64,000 bases of DNA, taken from a virus. Location: IMG/VR virus record IMGVR_UViG_3300036820_000009, positions 1-64,000 of that record. One strand, given 5' to 3'. Made by a program: the position numbers and the translations under genes. Below, one piece after another: positions 7,757 through 15,157 of the stretch. The notes under the pieces were generated by a model. That model saw only the letters and a program-made list of their open reading frames with translations. It was not told where the DNA came from and did not search any database. The stretch's first letter is position 1; the number at the start of each line of letters is the position of its first letter.

Positions 7757-8086
7757 ATGCCCACCTATGCCGTTCACGTCCGCCCGATTGTCCGCGTCCG
7801 GATCGAAGTCGAGGCAAAATCTCCCGAGGCCGCGCTGAAGCTTGCCGCCGATCGCGTCGCGGAATGGGCGCCGGTTTATTTCCGGGTCGGCGCGCCCATG
7901 CGCGGGCTGGCGGGCAGTACCGAAATGGAATTCGGCGACGATTTCGACAATGCCGGCGTCGATGAATTGGCGCCCGACCACCAACCCGGCGACCTCGATT
8001 ATCTGCGCTCCTGGCAGGAACGCGGCCGCACCACGGAAGGCCTGGAACTGGTCGAGGATTTAACCGAGGGAGCATGCGCGTCATGA
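7757..8086 (+). CDS. Hypothetical early protein, 109 aa
   Basis: GGAGG shortly before ATG 7757. Begins with a beta-strand-rich part (VHVRPIVRVRIEVEAKSPEAA), then an acidic C-terminus. The ATG of the next gene overlaps its stop. No family recognised. Confidence 0.72.
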   Translation: MPTYAVHVRPIVRVRIEVEAKSPEAALKLAADRVAEWAPVYFRVGAPMRGLAGSTEMEFGDDFDNAGVDELAPDHQPGDLDYLRSWQERGRTTEGLELVEDLTEGACAS

Positions 8087-8361
8087 CCCATGCAATCCGC
8101 AAACGCATCGCCGGCGATTGGCTGGTGGACGGCTATATCGACAATCTCGGCCGCCAACGCTGCCTCGAACTCGTCATCGTCGGCACCAAGGCTTATGACG
8201 CCGACATGTACGATTTCGGGTTCCCGCTCGCGGAGTGCGAGCTGGTCGGGCACGCGCATGACGACACCATAACGGCTTGGGGCGCGAGCACCCGGTTTTC
8301 GCCCGACGAAGGGGAAATCGAGCGCGTCGCGCGGGAATGCTTTGGCTACGCATCCCTGTGA
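8083..8361 (+). CDS. Hypothetical early protein, 92 aa
   Basis: ATGA overlap and GAGGGAG (8066-8072) at 10 bases favour ATG 8083 over ATG 8074, which is only one base after the binding site. Acidic, with a VDGYIDNLG segment. No family recognised. Confidence 0.7.
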   Translation: MTHAIRKRIAGDWLVDGYIDNLGRQRCLELVIVGTKAYDADMYDFGFPLAECELVGHAHDDTITAWGASTRFSPDEGEIERVARECFGYASL

Positions 8362-8378
8362 GGAAGGAGTGACGAACG

Positions 8379-8606
8379 ATGATCTACGAAATTATCCGCT
8401 ACGCTGCCGATGGACACGCCGGGGAACCCGGTGACGGCGTGTCAATTCATTCCACCGACACAATCAATAAGGCGCGAGACTACCTGCGCCGACGGGTTGG
8501 CGACAACGGCCAGTGGATCGATGATAAAGGCCGCGAATGCTGGCACGAGAGTTTCGCCGAGGGGTGCGGCGGATATATTATATTATCCACTGGCGCCGAG
8601 GCTTGA
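8379..8606 (+). CDS. Hypothetical early protein, 75 aa
   Basis: AGGAAGGA ribosome binding site precedes ATG 8379. Residues 25-60 (INKARDYLRRRVGDNGQW) suggest a helix followed by strands. Three bases separate it from the next start. Confidence 0.7.
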   Translation: MIYEIIRYAADGHAGEPGDGVSIHSTDTINKARDYLRRRVGDNGQWIDDKGRECWHESFAEGCGGYIILSTGAEA

Positions 8607-8608
8607 AA

Positions 8609-8860
8609 ATGCCAGACGTTCGCACCAAACCATTATCGGCATCGCCGAGCGCTTATGAGTTGATGGCCCATGTTGAGGCTATCGCCAAGCTACGTGGCGT
8701 TAATGGTGAAATCGAGGTCACGACTTTCTGCGCCGGATTTCTGTCTGGAATGCTGGCGTCGGTTTTGCCGTTTCTCCCACCGGAGGTTGTCGATCAGCTA
8801 TTGGATCGCCGCCGATCGCGCATTCGGGCTGCACCAGGGAAGAAATGGCCGAGCACCTGA
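8609..8860 (+). CDS. Hypothetical early protein with hydrophobic segment, 83 aa
   Basis: Start ATG 8609, directly after the preceding stop. A central hydrophobic stretch (FCAGFLSGMLASVLPFLPP) may be buried or membrane-associated; the tail is basic. No family recognised. Confidence 0.62.
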   Translation: MPDVRTKPLSASPSAYELMAHVEAIAKLRGVNGEIEVTTFCAGFLSGMLASVLPFLPPEVVDQLLDRRRSRIRAAPGKKWPST

Positions 8861-8916
8861 AGGCCGTGCCCGGCCGGCCCTCGGGCACAACCTATTTTCC
8901 GGTCGAATTATTTTAA
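8845..8916 (+). CDS. Possible 23-aa leader peptide
   Basis: ATG 8845 within the end of the previous gene opens a 23-codon frame (MAEHLKAVPGRPSGTTYF...) ended by TAA, with GGGA at the right distance. It ends 20 bases before the next promoter. Small size makes this uncertain. Confidence 0.25.
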   Translation: MAEHLKAVPGRPSGTTYFPVELF

Positions 8917-8935
8917 TCGCGCCGGTCGATTTTCA

Positions 8936-8965
8936 TTGACAGGCCAGGAAACAGTTTCCTATGAT
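8936..8965 (+). promoter_or_regulatory. Operator-bearing early promoter (best match)
   Basis: TTGACA (8936-8941), 18 bases, TATGAT (8960-8965), with the perfect palindrome GGAAACAGTTTCC at 8947-8959 abutting the -10. The leader reads TATCGTTCAACC then AACCGTCTAG. Strongest promoter of the set by consensus. Confidence 0.85.
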
Positions 8966-9007
8966 GCGCCTATCGTTCAACCCCAACCGTCTAGCCGTGA
9001 GGTTCCC

Positions 9008-9598
9008 ATGTCGAAGCAATCGGTCTATCCGTTCCCCGTTTATGTCGCGACCTTCGCCGATAATACGGTCGGCCGCATATCGTTCGCCACGCCGCAAGGC
9101 AAGCCTTACGATTTCGCGCGTGGCCGCCGCGTCGCCGCGTTGCTCTATGGCCGGCCGGACGGTGCGCCGTGGTGCAAGGTGCTGCCCTATGACGTCACCG
9201 CCACCGAGCGCGTCGGCTGGACCTGCAATGGGTGCCATAAGGAATTCGATTCCTTTTTCGTGCGCCGGAACATCGGCGGCCATCGCACCGGCTCGGAATG
9301 CCCGCACTGCGGGACCGACGAATCCGAATGCACGGAACGCATGGGCGAGGTCACGCGCCAGCAATACAACATCGTGCCGCTGGTCTATGCGCCGCGCGAC
9401 GTGATCGATGGTTATGTCGAGCACGACATGCCGGGCCAGCCTTTCGTGCGCGTGCGCGATCCGCATTTCGCGGCGCCCGGCGCCACCGTGGCCAAGGCAC
9501 CGCGGATCGTGTGGAAGGCAATTGCGGAACAGGCACGGCAGGCGCTCGAAAGCGGCAATGCCGCCGGCGCGCTGCAAATTCTGCAAGCGGCGGCCTGA
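9008..9598 (+). CDS. Zinc-ribbon-like early protein
   Basis: A 196-residue protein; GAGG precedes ATG 9008. Residues about 75-105 hold CNGCH and CPHCG, a four-cysteine zinc ribbon, flanked by beta-rich sequence (FPVYVATFADNTVGRISF). The C-terminus is a helix ending in Ala. First gene of a unit running to 12291. Possibly a nucleic-acid or protein-binding factor; function unknown. Confidence 0.75.
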   Translation: MSKQSVYPFPVYVATFADNTVGRISFATPQGKPYDFARGRRVAALLYGRPDGAPWCKVLPYDVTATERVGWTCNGCHKEFDSFFVRRNIGGHRTGSECPHCGTDESECTERMGEVTRQQYNIVPLVYAPRDVIDGYVEHDMPGQPFVRVRDPHFAAPGATVAKAPRIVWKAIAEQARQALESGNAAGALQILQAAA

Positions 9599-9600
9599 TC

Positions 9601-10125
9601 ATGGCCACGCAAAAGCGACAAGCCGGCCTGGACCCGGTCACGGAAATCGAGGCCTACGCGGTGATCATCCGCGCGTGCTGGTGTCGTGGGCCGGATCAGG
9701 CCGATGCCCTGGCCGAGCTGAAGCGGCGCGGCCTGTGGCTCACCGATGAACAGCGCCTAAAAGCCGGATTGGAGGATGGGACCATGAAGATCGCCAAGGG
9801 CGATATCGCGGCGGACCTGGACGCGCTGGTGCCGATCCGCAAGGATCATCATCGTCGTTATGGAATCGATTACGATCGAATCGTCTACAACGGACTGATG
9901 GCGGCATTGAGCACGCATGGCCTGGCCGGCGATGCCCATCGCCGCGTCGCGCTCGCCGCGTCGCTGTTCAAAACGCGGCCGGACGGATCGGTCTATCCTT
10001 CGCACTGGCCAACTCATGACGAAATCGAGAAGGCCACCGGCGCGCCGGTGCCGAGCCATCGCGCGCACAAGCAACGCGCCATGGCCGATGCGCAAGCGCT
10101 GATCGCGCGCATCGAGGCGCTTTAG
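9601..10125 (+). CDS. Hypothetical early protein, 174 aa
   Basis: Starts two bases after the previous stop. N-terminal part contains CWCRGPDQADALAELKRRGLW, then a helical region; residues 85-150 include DRIVYNGLMAALSTHGLAGDAHRRVA. Ends with a TAG stop. No family recognised. Confidence 0.72.
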   Translation: MATQKRQAGLDPVTEIEAYAVIIRACWCRGPDQADALAELKRRGLWLTDEQRLKAGLEDGTMKIAKGDIAADLDALVPIRKDHHRRYGIDYDRIVYNGLMAALSTHGLAGDAHRRVALAASLFKTRPDGSVYPSHWPTHDEIEKATGAPVPSHRAHKQRAMADAQALIARIEAL

Positions 10126-10127
10126 CC

Positions 10128-10592
10128 ATGGCGAAGAATGGCTGGCGCCACCTGGAACGCGCGGTCATCAGGCCGGTATCGGATAGACATGTCCGCGAGA
10201 CAATGCGGCTCACGGGCTTGTCGGAAGCAGGCGCGCGCGCGCAATTGGAGCACGAAACGACACACGCCACCTATTGGCTCAACGATATCTATCAGGTGAC
10301 CTCGCACGAGCAGGATGGCGGGCTGGTGTGGATCAATATCCGGCGCCGCGACGGCGGCCCGATCTTGCGCGACTGGCGGCATTTCCAAGCCATCAAGAAC
10401 GACGTGCTCGGGCCGGACTGCGAGGCGGTGGAACTGTATCCGGCCGAGGATCGCAAGGTCGATACTTCGAACAAGTATCACCTGTTCGGGTTCCGCGATC
10501 CGAAATTCCGATTCCCGTTCGGGTTTGCCGAGCGAATGATCAGCGACGATTCGTCGGACCGCGCCGGGCTGAAACAACGCAAGGGAGCATGA
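10128..10592 (+). CDS. DUF7694-type phage protein
   Basis: A 154-residue protein whose middle reads YWLNDIYQV, then IRRRDGGPILRDWRHFQAIKND, then AVELYPAEDRKVDTSNKYHL. This is the signature I associate with the DUF7694 family found in many phages of Alpha- and other Proteobacteria, function unknown. Tightly packed with its neighbours (2-3 bases). Confidence 0.8.
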   Translation: MAKNGWRHLERAVIRPVSDRHVRETMRLTGLSEAGARAQLEHETTHATYWLNDIYQVTSHEQDGGLVWINIRRRDGGPILRDWRHFQAIKNDVLGPDCEAVELYPAEDRKVDTSNKYHLFGFRDPKFRFPFGFAERMISDDSSDRAGLKQRKGA

Positions 10593-10595
10593 TCG

Positions 10596-10781
10596 ATGCG
10601 TCTCACGCGATTGGAAATCGAGGCCTTATTATCTGTCGCCGGCGAGGCCGATAGCCATGCCGCTTGCGAAGAATTCGGGAGGCTCCAAGAGAAGATGCAT
10701 AAGGCGTTCGAACGCGGCATGGAAAAACTACGTGCGCGCCTAGCCGAGCTTGAATCAACTTCCACCAACAAGGAAACATGA
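10596..10781 (+). CDS. Small coiled-coil protein, 61 aa
   Basis: Helical, heptad-like sequence (FGRLQEKMHKAFERGMEKLRARLAELES). AGGGAG lies upstream at 10582-10587, 8 bases before ATG 10596. Function unknown. Confidence 0.65.
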   Translation: MRLTRLEIEALLSVAGEADSHAACEEFGRLQEKMHKAFERGMEKLRARLAELESTSTNKET

Positions 10782-10798
10782 ACAAGGGAGCATGAGCC

Positions 10799-11056
10799 AT
10801 GTCAAAGCTGACCGATGAGGATCGCAAGCTGATCGAGCGGAAATGGGAAGATTCATGCGTTCGGCCGCCCGAGCAGTGGCGACAGATTATCGATGCCGAG
10901 CCGACGCCAGAGGATGCGGCGGCGCGCATCTTCGGCGACCTGGTCTGCTATCGGAGCGATCGCGGTGCTTCGAACGAACGGCGGCCTGGCTTTATCGGCG
11001 ATGTTCAAAATCTGGCGAATGTCATTCGCGCGCTTCAAATGAAAGATGCGCCATGA
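10799..11056 (+). CDS. Hypothetical early protein, 85 aa
   Basis: AAGGGAG lies 8-9 bases before ATG 10799. Charged helical N-terminus (MSKLTDEDRKLIERKWED). ATGA-coupled to the next gene. No family recognised. Confidence 0.68.
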   Translation: MSKLTDEDRKLIERKWEDSCVRPPEQWRQIIDAEPTPEDAAARIFGDLVCYRSDRGASNERRPGFIGDVQNLANVIRALQMKDAP

Positions 11057-11427
11057 ACATTCTCAAATTGCTTTTCGGAAAATCGGAAACCGGCCGCGCG
11101 GTCGCGCTGCGCGCAGCATGGCGCGGTGGCTGGCCAGGGCGGACGCGACGGGCCGCTTGCCCATGCTCGACCGCGAAGGCCATGCGATTTTCGCCGCGCA
11201 CGATACGTGCCTGCGATTATCGCGGCTGGGTGACCGAGCACAATCCGTGGCGATGCGGCGAACCGCCGGCCGAATGGTATAGCCTCACGGAACGCGGCTA
11301 CGCGGCGCTGGTGCGCGCGCAATATGCCTATGGCGAGAAGGTGCCGCCCGAGCTGCAACGCCGCTACGGGCCACCAGCGGCGACCGCAATGCCTATCCTG
11401 CTCGGCCCCGCGAGGCCACGCGCATGA
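11053..11427 (+). CDS. Winged-helix-like protein with apparent compensating frameshifts
   Basis: The frame encodes 124 residues and is ATGA-coupled on both sides. Residues 1-20 (MNILKLLFGKSE...) and 55-124 (GWVTEHNPWRC..., YSLTERGYAALVRAQYAYGE) look genuine, the latter like a winged-helix tail. The segment between (about 21-54) is Arg/Ala/Cys-rich and looks like a shadow frame. In the other frame, positions 11118-11208 read MARWLARADATGRLPMLDRE and onward, which fits far better. The gene may therefore carry two compensating indels, or the sequence may hold two errors. Confidence 0.55.
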   Translation: MNILKLLFGKSETGRAVALRAAWRGGWPGRTRRAACPCSTAKAMRFSPRTIRACDYRGWVTEHNPWRCGEPPAEWYSLTERGYAALVRAQYAYGEKVPPELQRRYGPPAATAMPILLGPARPRA

Positions 11428-11684
11428 GCGGCGGCCAGGCCTGCACCTGTCCCGCTCCATCGCGCGGACAAAAGCATGCTTTTGTCCGGCAGGCGTGGCG
11501 CGTGCTGAATCGGAACTGCAACTTTTCCGCGTTCAATGGCTATCGCGAAACGCCATCGGCCTATTCCTCGATCCGCTGTTTGGAGTGCGGCGCCGTGTGG
11601 CGCAGCAAGGCGGACTATGTGATGACGCTGCCCGATGCGACCGAGACGGAAAGACTCCAAGCGCCGAAAAGGTGGCGATCATGA
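11424..11684 (+). CDS. Zinc-finger-like early protein, 86 aa
   Basis: ATGA-coupled. Contains two Cys pairs: CTCP near residue 7 and RCLECGAVWRSKADYV near 51. The latter is a typical zinc-ribbon half. Function unknown. Confidence 0.66.
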   Translation: MSGGQACTCPAPSRGQKHAFVRQAWRVLNRNCNFSAFNGYRETPSAYSSIRCLECGAVWRSKADYVMTLPDATETERLQAPKRWRS

Positions 11685-12040
11685 GCGACGGCCGAATCAT
11701 CGCTGGGCTCTTCCTCGTCTTCCTATGTGGCGTGAGTTGCGGCGCGCTAATCGTCGACTGGCGCTGGCGACGCGCGGTGCGCAAGATGACGGGAGAATTC
11801 GCATCGATCAAAGAGGCGGTCGAGGCGCGTGCCACGTTGGCGCTGACGCGCGCGATTCTCGACGAAGTGGCTTTTAAGGTCGAGCGGGAGTTGAGCGCCG
11901 ACGCATTCTCTCTTGGCAATAAAATCCTCAATATGAATCCTCAAGAAATCGCCGCCGCCGCCGCCGCTTCGCTCGGCGCCAAAACAGCGGCGCCCGCGCC
12001 ACCGCCACCGCAATCCGAAATATCATTCCGAAAAGGATGA
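11681..12040 (+). CDS. Membrane-anchored early protein, 119 aa
   Basis: ATGA-coupled. One N-terminal transmembrane segment (IIAGLFLVFLCGVSCGALIV), then a helical cytoplasmic domain and an Ala/Pro-rich linker. Likely an inner-membrane protein anchored by its N-terminus. Function unknown. Confidence 0.7.
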   Translation: MSDGRIIAGLFLVFLCGVSCGALIVDWRWRRAVRKMTGEFASIKEAVEARATLALTRAILDEVAFKVERELSADAFSLGNKILNMNPQEIAAAAAASLGAKTAAPAPPPPQSEISFRKG

Positions 12041-12045
12041 GTGCC

Positions 12046-12291
12046 ATGACCCGCATCAATATCGCCACCGGCACCGATCTTGTCGCTTTCCGCGAACGGC
12101 ACGAGCTGACGGTCGACGAGCTGGCGGCCATCGTCGGCCGCGACCGGCGCGCCGTGAACTATTGGGAGCGCGGATTCAATTCGCGCGGCATTCCGACCGC
12201 GCCGCCGCACTGGATCAGCATGGTTCTGTCGGCATGGGTTGCCGACAATGTCCCTAAAAAGCACAAGAAAAGAGTTCACGCGAACGCTTGA
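12046..12291 (+). CDS. XRE-family helix-turn-helix regulator
   Basis: An 81-residue protein with a Cro/XRE-type HTH at about residues 19-46 (ELTVDELAAIVGRDRRAVNYWE). AAGGAT spacing favours ATG 12046 over 12037. It is the last gene of the unit begun at 8936, and its stop codon lies inside the -35 box of the next operator-bearing promoter. It is an attractive candidate for the protein that binds GGAAACWGTTTCC (inference). Confidence 0.8.
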   Translation: MTRINIATGTDLVAFRERHELTVDELAAIVGRDRRAVNYWERGFNSRGIPTAPPHWISMVLSAWVADNVPKKHKKRVHANA

Positions 12292-12316
12292 CAGGGAAAC
12301 AGTTTCGCTTTATCTT
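12288..12316 (+). promoter_or_regulatory. Operator-bearing early promoter
   Basis: TTGACA (12288-12293) overlaps the XRE stop codon. A 17-base spacer leads to TATCTT (12311-12316). GGAAACAGTTTCG (12295-12307) is a one-mismatch copy of the operator. The leader has CATCAACACCGTCTAG before ATG 12377. Confidence 0.75.
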
Positions 12317-12376
12317 TATTCATCGTTTTCGATCACTTCTATTTTCATCAACACCGTCTAGAGAAGGAAGCTCAAA

Positions 12377-12781
12377 ATGTCGGATACCACGGAACTTTTA
12401 ACGCCGCCCAGCGATGAAGCGTTGGCGGCGTTCGACCAGGCGCAACGGGCCTTGACCGAAGCGATTCGGTTCTGCCATGCCGCGTTCGAACAGGCGGACA
12501 AGGCAAAAATACCGCTGGCGGCGTGCGTCGATCGGCTCGGCATCATCAAGGCGCAGCTTGCCACCATCGGCGAAAGCGAAGAGGCGCTGAAAACGCGGCT
12601 GGCCAAGTCCGGCAAGCCGCGCATCGATGGCGAGCTGTTCTACGCGACGATCAGCGAAGGCGAACAGGCGCGGCTCGATATGGACGCGGTACGCGAAAAA
12701 CTTTCGCCGCAATTCATCGCCGCGCACACCAATCGGACTCCATTTGTCCGTGTGGACGTCCGATCCAGGCGACGGGTCTAA
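12377..12781 (+). CDS. Conserved phage protein, 134 aa
   Basis: Helical N-terminal half (ALTEAIRFCHAAFEQADKAK), then a conserved-looking C-terminus: LAKSGKPRIDGELFYATISE followed by RLDMDAVREKLSPQFIAAHT. I recognise this as a recurring phage protein of unknown function but cannot name a family with certainty. Has its own operator-bearing promoter. Confidence 0.78.
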   Translation: MSDTTELLTPPSDEALAAFDQAQRALTEAIRFCHAAFEQADKAKIPLAACVDRLGIIKAQLATIGESEEALKTRLAKSGKPRIDGELFYATISEGEQARLDMDAVREKLSPQFIAAHTNRTPFVRVDVRSRRRV

Positions 12782-12804
12782 AGCGCCCGCCTGGGTTACC
12801 GAGC

Positions 12805-12842
12805 GGCGCCGGCCACGCATCCCCCTGCCCCTGGCCGGCGCC
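12805..12842 (+). terminator. 11-bp GC hairpin (attenuator or terminator)
   Basis: GGCGCCGGCCA (12805-12815) pairs perfectly with TGGCCGGCGCC (12832-12842), 16-base loop. No strong T tract follows, so it may attenuate rather than end transcription into the MucR gene. Confidence 0.45.
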
Positions 12843-12876
12843 CCTCACTCAATACCCCCAACCAAGGGAGCATGCC

Positions 12877-13341
12877 ATGTCCGAAAATCTCGATCCGCTA
12901 CCGGCGATCGATTCCGTGCAGAGCAACACGGTTCGAATCGTCACCAGTTTTTTATCCTTCAATCACCTGCCCGCCGGCGACCTGCCGAACCTGATCAGCA
13001 CGGTTCACAAGTCGTTGGTGGCCATCGACGAGCCGCCGCTCGGTCCGATGCCGGTAGCCGCGGTGGCGCGGCGCGATACTGTCGCCGGTATTTTCTGCCG
13101 GGTGTGCGGCAAGGGGCCGATGAAAACCCTGACGCGGCATTTGCGGCAGGCGCACGCTCTAACGCCGGGGAATTATCAGGTGGCGTTCAAGGGTGCGCGC
13201 GTCGTCTCGACCGGCTATAGCGCGTCGCGCTCGAAATTCGCGAAGTCGATTGGGCTCGGCCGGCCCGGTGGCTCGAAGCCGCCGGCGGTATCCGCGTCGC
13301 GCAACGCCACCAAGCGCAGCGGCGCGCGGCGGCGGAAATAA
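12877..13341 (+). CDS. MucR/Ros-family zinc-finger transcriptional regulator
   Basis: A 154-residue protein. Residues 31-53 (LPAGDLPNLISTVHKSLVAI, then DEPP) match the N-terminal part of MucR/Ros regulators. A Ros-type finger follows: C74, C77, H88, H93 (FCRVCGKGPMKTLTRHLRQAH). The C-terminus is a basic Ser/Arg/Lys-rich tail. MucR proteins are H-NS-like regulators of surface polysaccharide and cell-cycle genes in Alphaproteobacteria. The phage copy could silence or redirect host surface genes (inference). AGGGAG precedes the start. Confidence 0.88.
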   Translation: MSENLDPLPAIDSVQSNTVRIVTSFLSFNHLPAGDLPNLISTVHKSLVAIDEPPLGPMPVAAVARRDTVAGIFCRVCGKGPMKTLTRHLRQAHALTPGNYQVAFKGARVVSTGYSASRSKFAKSIGLGRPGGSKPPAVSASRNATKRSGARRRK

Positions 13342-13346
13342 GCGCG

Positions 13347-13568
13347 ATGAAACTCGCGCTGACGCCAACGTCCGTCATGCAATTTATCGACGGCGTCCAA
13401 TGCCGGCGATGGACGGGCGTGACCGACCGGGGCGTTGCGGTTCATGCCTATGTGGCGGTCATCATGCCGCTGACGAACGACGAAGCGGTGCTGCGGGATT
13501 TCGAGCATGCGTTTCAAAAGCTGCCGGAGCCGGAGATTTCGCCGGCGGAATTGAGGTTCCCGTCATGA
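13347..13568 (+). CDS. Hypothetical protein, 73 aa
   Basis: Follows the MucR gene after five bases. Sequence (FIDGVQCRRWTGVTDRGVAVHAYV) suggests a small beta-barrel-like fold. ATGA-coupled to the next gene. No family recognised. Confidence 0.68.
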   Translation: MKLALTPTSVMQFIDGVQCRRWTGVTDRGVAVHAYVAVIMPLTNDEAVLRDFEHAFQKLPEPEISPAELRFPS

Positions 13569-13762
13569 CGTTCCTGGAACAGCTTGACGCGCATTTCGTC
13601 AAGGCGATCGATGACAGCCGATCGTGCGGCGCGTACCTCAAGACCCTGCGGCGCCGCGATGCGCTGTGGCTGGCGAAGATCATGGGCGCGCCCGAGCAGT
13701 ATCGGGCCGCGCAAGAAAAATTGGCGCCATGCGCTTCACCGCGAATCGCGCCTGTGCCATAA
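13565..13762 (+). CDS. Hypothetical protein, 65 aa
   Basis: ATGA-coupled. Helical (FLEQLDAHFVKAIDDSRSCGAYL). Last gene of the early block. No family recognised. Confidence 0.62.
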   Translation: MTFLEQLDAHFVKAIDDSRSCGAYLKTLRRRDALWLAKIMGAPEQYRAAQEKLAPCASPRIAPVP

Positions 13763-13880
13763 TCGGAATGTTTGAGCATGGACTGATAGACAAGTGCCTG
13801 CGGCCGCCTCGCCAACTAGCGAGGGCATCGAGCGTATCTTACAAGCGAGGCAGGAATCGCGAACCGGTTCGGTCCTAGGA

Positions 13881-13921
13881 TGAACCTCTTGCTTGGGGCT
13901 TCGGTGAACCCCTTGCTTGAG
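13881..13921 (+). repeat. Direct repeat TGAACCYCTTGCTTG in intergenic region
   Basis: Two near-identical 15-base units at 13881 and 13905 (24 bases apart) in the 227-base gap before the rmlD-like gene. Could be regulator-binding sites. No other gene-like feature is seen in the gap. Confidence 0.5.
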
Positions 13922-13989
13922 ATTTCTTTCATCATACGCCGGGAAAAGAACGCACGCGGCCGCCATTTTCGATCAATAGAGGAAGCGCG

Positions 13990-14868
13990 ATGAAATATGT
14001 GGTGGTGCTGGGAATCGACGGGCAGCTCGGTACCGCGTTAAAATATTACTGGCCGACCGACCTCATCTTAATCGGATACAATCGCCAACTTGATATCCGC
14101 ACTCCCGAAGCAATCATCAGGGCGCTGGCCGGAACGAAGCCTGACTTGGTGGTGAATTGCGCGGCCTATACCAATGTCGATTTGGCGGAAATCCATGTCG
14201 ACGAAGCCATGGGGGCGAACCATGTCGGCGCGCTCAATGTGGCGCGCGCCTGCGCGATGATGAATATTCCGTTGCTGCATCTCTCGACCGATTATGTTTT
14301 TTCCGGCGAACAGCAGCGACCCTATCGCGAAACCGATTCGACCGATCCGGTCAATATCTATGGCCGCTCCAAGCTGCACGGCGAGCGCGCGATCAGAACG
14401 GAGAAGCGCGGCGGTCATTTTATTTTGCGCGTCTCGTCGATCTATAGCCCGTGGGGCCGGAATTTCGTGAAAACCATGCTGGAGCTGGCCACGCGGCAAA
14501 CGGAAATCCGCATCGTCAACGATCAATACAGCGCGCCGACCGGCGCGCGCGCGATCGCGGAGGCAATCTTCACGCTGGCGCGCCGCGTGGCGGACCGAGG
14601 CACGAAATTCGGCACTTTCCATTTTTGCGGCGGCCGCGGCATGTCGTGGTTCGAATTTGCCCAATATATTTTCGATATCGCGGCCAGCTATGGGCACCGG
14701 CGCCCCACGCTGGTCGGCATCACCAGCGCCGAACGGAACAGCCCGGCGCGGCGGCCGCGCAATTCCTTGCTCAATTGCCTGCGCATCTATGAAACGCACC
14801 ACTTGATCTCGCCGCCGCTGGAAACCGAGCTGGAGCACTGTATTCGGCTGATTGGTCCGCCGACATGA
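13990..14868 (+). CDS. rmlD: RmlD-like dTDP-4-dehydrorhamnose reductase
   Basis: A 292-residue short-chain-dehydrogenase-type protein, the usual RmlD length. It has GIDGQLG at 8-14 (NAD(P)-binding loop), VNCAAYTNVDLAE, LLHLSTDYVFSGE and the catalytic YGRSK near 124. RmlD makes dTDP-L-rhamnose, a donor for O-antigen or glycan synthesis. An RmlC-like gene lies 35 kb away (49162). A role in altering host surface sugars or modifying phage components is inferred. ATGA-coupled to the next gene. Confidence 0.88.
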   Translation: MKYVVVLGIDGQLGTALKYYWPTDLILIGYNRQLDIRTPEAIIRALAGTKPDLVVNCAAYTNVDLAEIHVDEAMGANHVGALNVARACAMMNIPLLHLSTDYVFSGEQQRPYRETDSTDPVNIYGRSKLHGERAIRTEKRGGHFILRVSSIYSPWGRNFVKTMLELATRQTEIRIVNDQYSAPTGARAIAEAIFTLARRVADRGTKFGTFHFCGGRGMSWFEFAQYIFDIAASYGHRRPTLVGITSAERNSPARRPRNSLLNCLRIYETHHLISPPLETELEHCIRLIGPPT

Positions 14869-15128
14869 GAGTTACCGCCACGCCGACCCGCGCGCAACTT
14901 TTGGGCATGGCACGCATCCGTGTTTATGGTTCAACGGGCTGGTGCAAGTTCCAGGCGCGCGCGGGCGGCGCGATCTCCCGCATGTTTGACCGCATGGCCA
15001 ACACGGGTTGGGTAACCAAACCACCGATAGAGCTGACACCCGTTGGCAATAGGGTGCTCGATGAATGGCTGCTCGATCATTTCGCCTATGGCATTGGCAC
15101 CATGCCCGGTCGGCGGAAACATCGCTAA
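14865..15128 (+). CDS. Hypothetical protein, 87 aa
   Basis: ATGA-coupled to the reductase. Reads like a small winged-helix domain (FQARAGGAISRMFDRMANTG, then ELTPVGNRVLDEWL). Basic C-terminus. No family confirmed. Confidence 0.6.
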   Translation: MRVTATPTRAQLLGMARIRVYGSTGWCKFQARAGGAISRMFDRMANTGWVTKPPIELTPVGNRVLDEWLLDHFAYGIGTMPGRRKHR

Positions 15129-15157
15129 TCGCTCGCGTTGATAGCGGAGAATTCGTG

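Noticed and set aside
13729-13878. 49-codon frame (MRFTANRACAII...) after the early block
   Set aside because: No ribosome binding site, overlaps the preceding gene in another frame and ends in a basic low-complexity tail.
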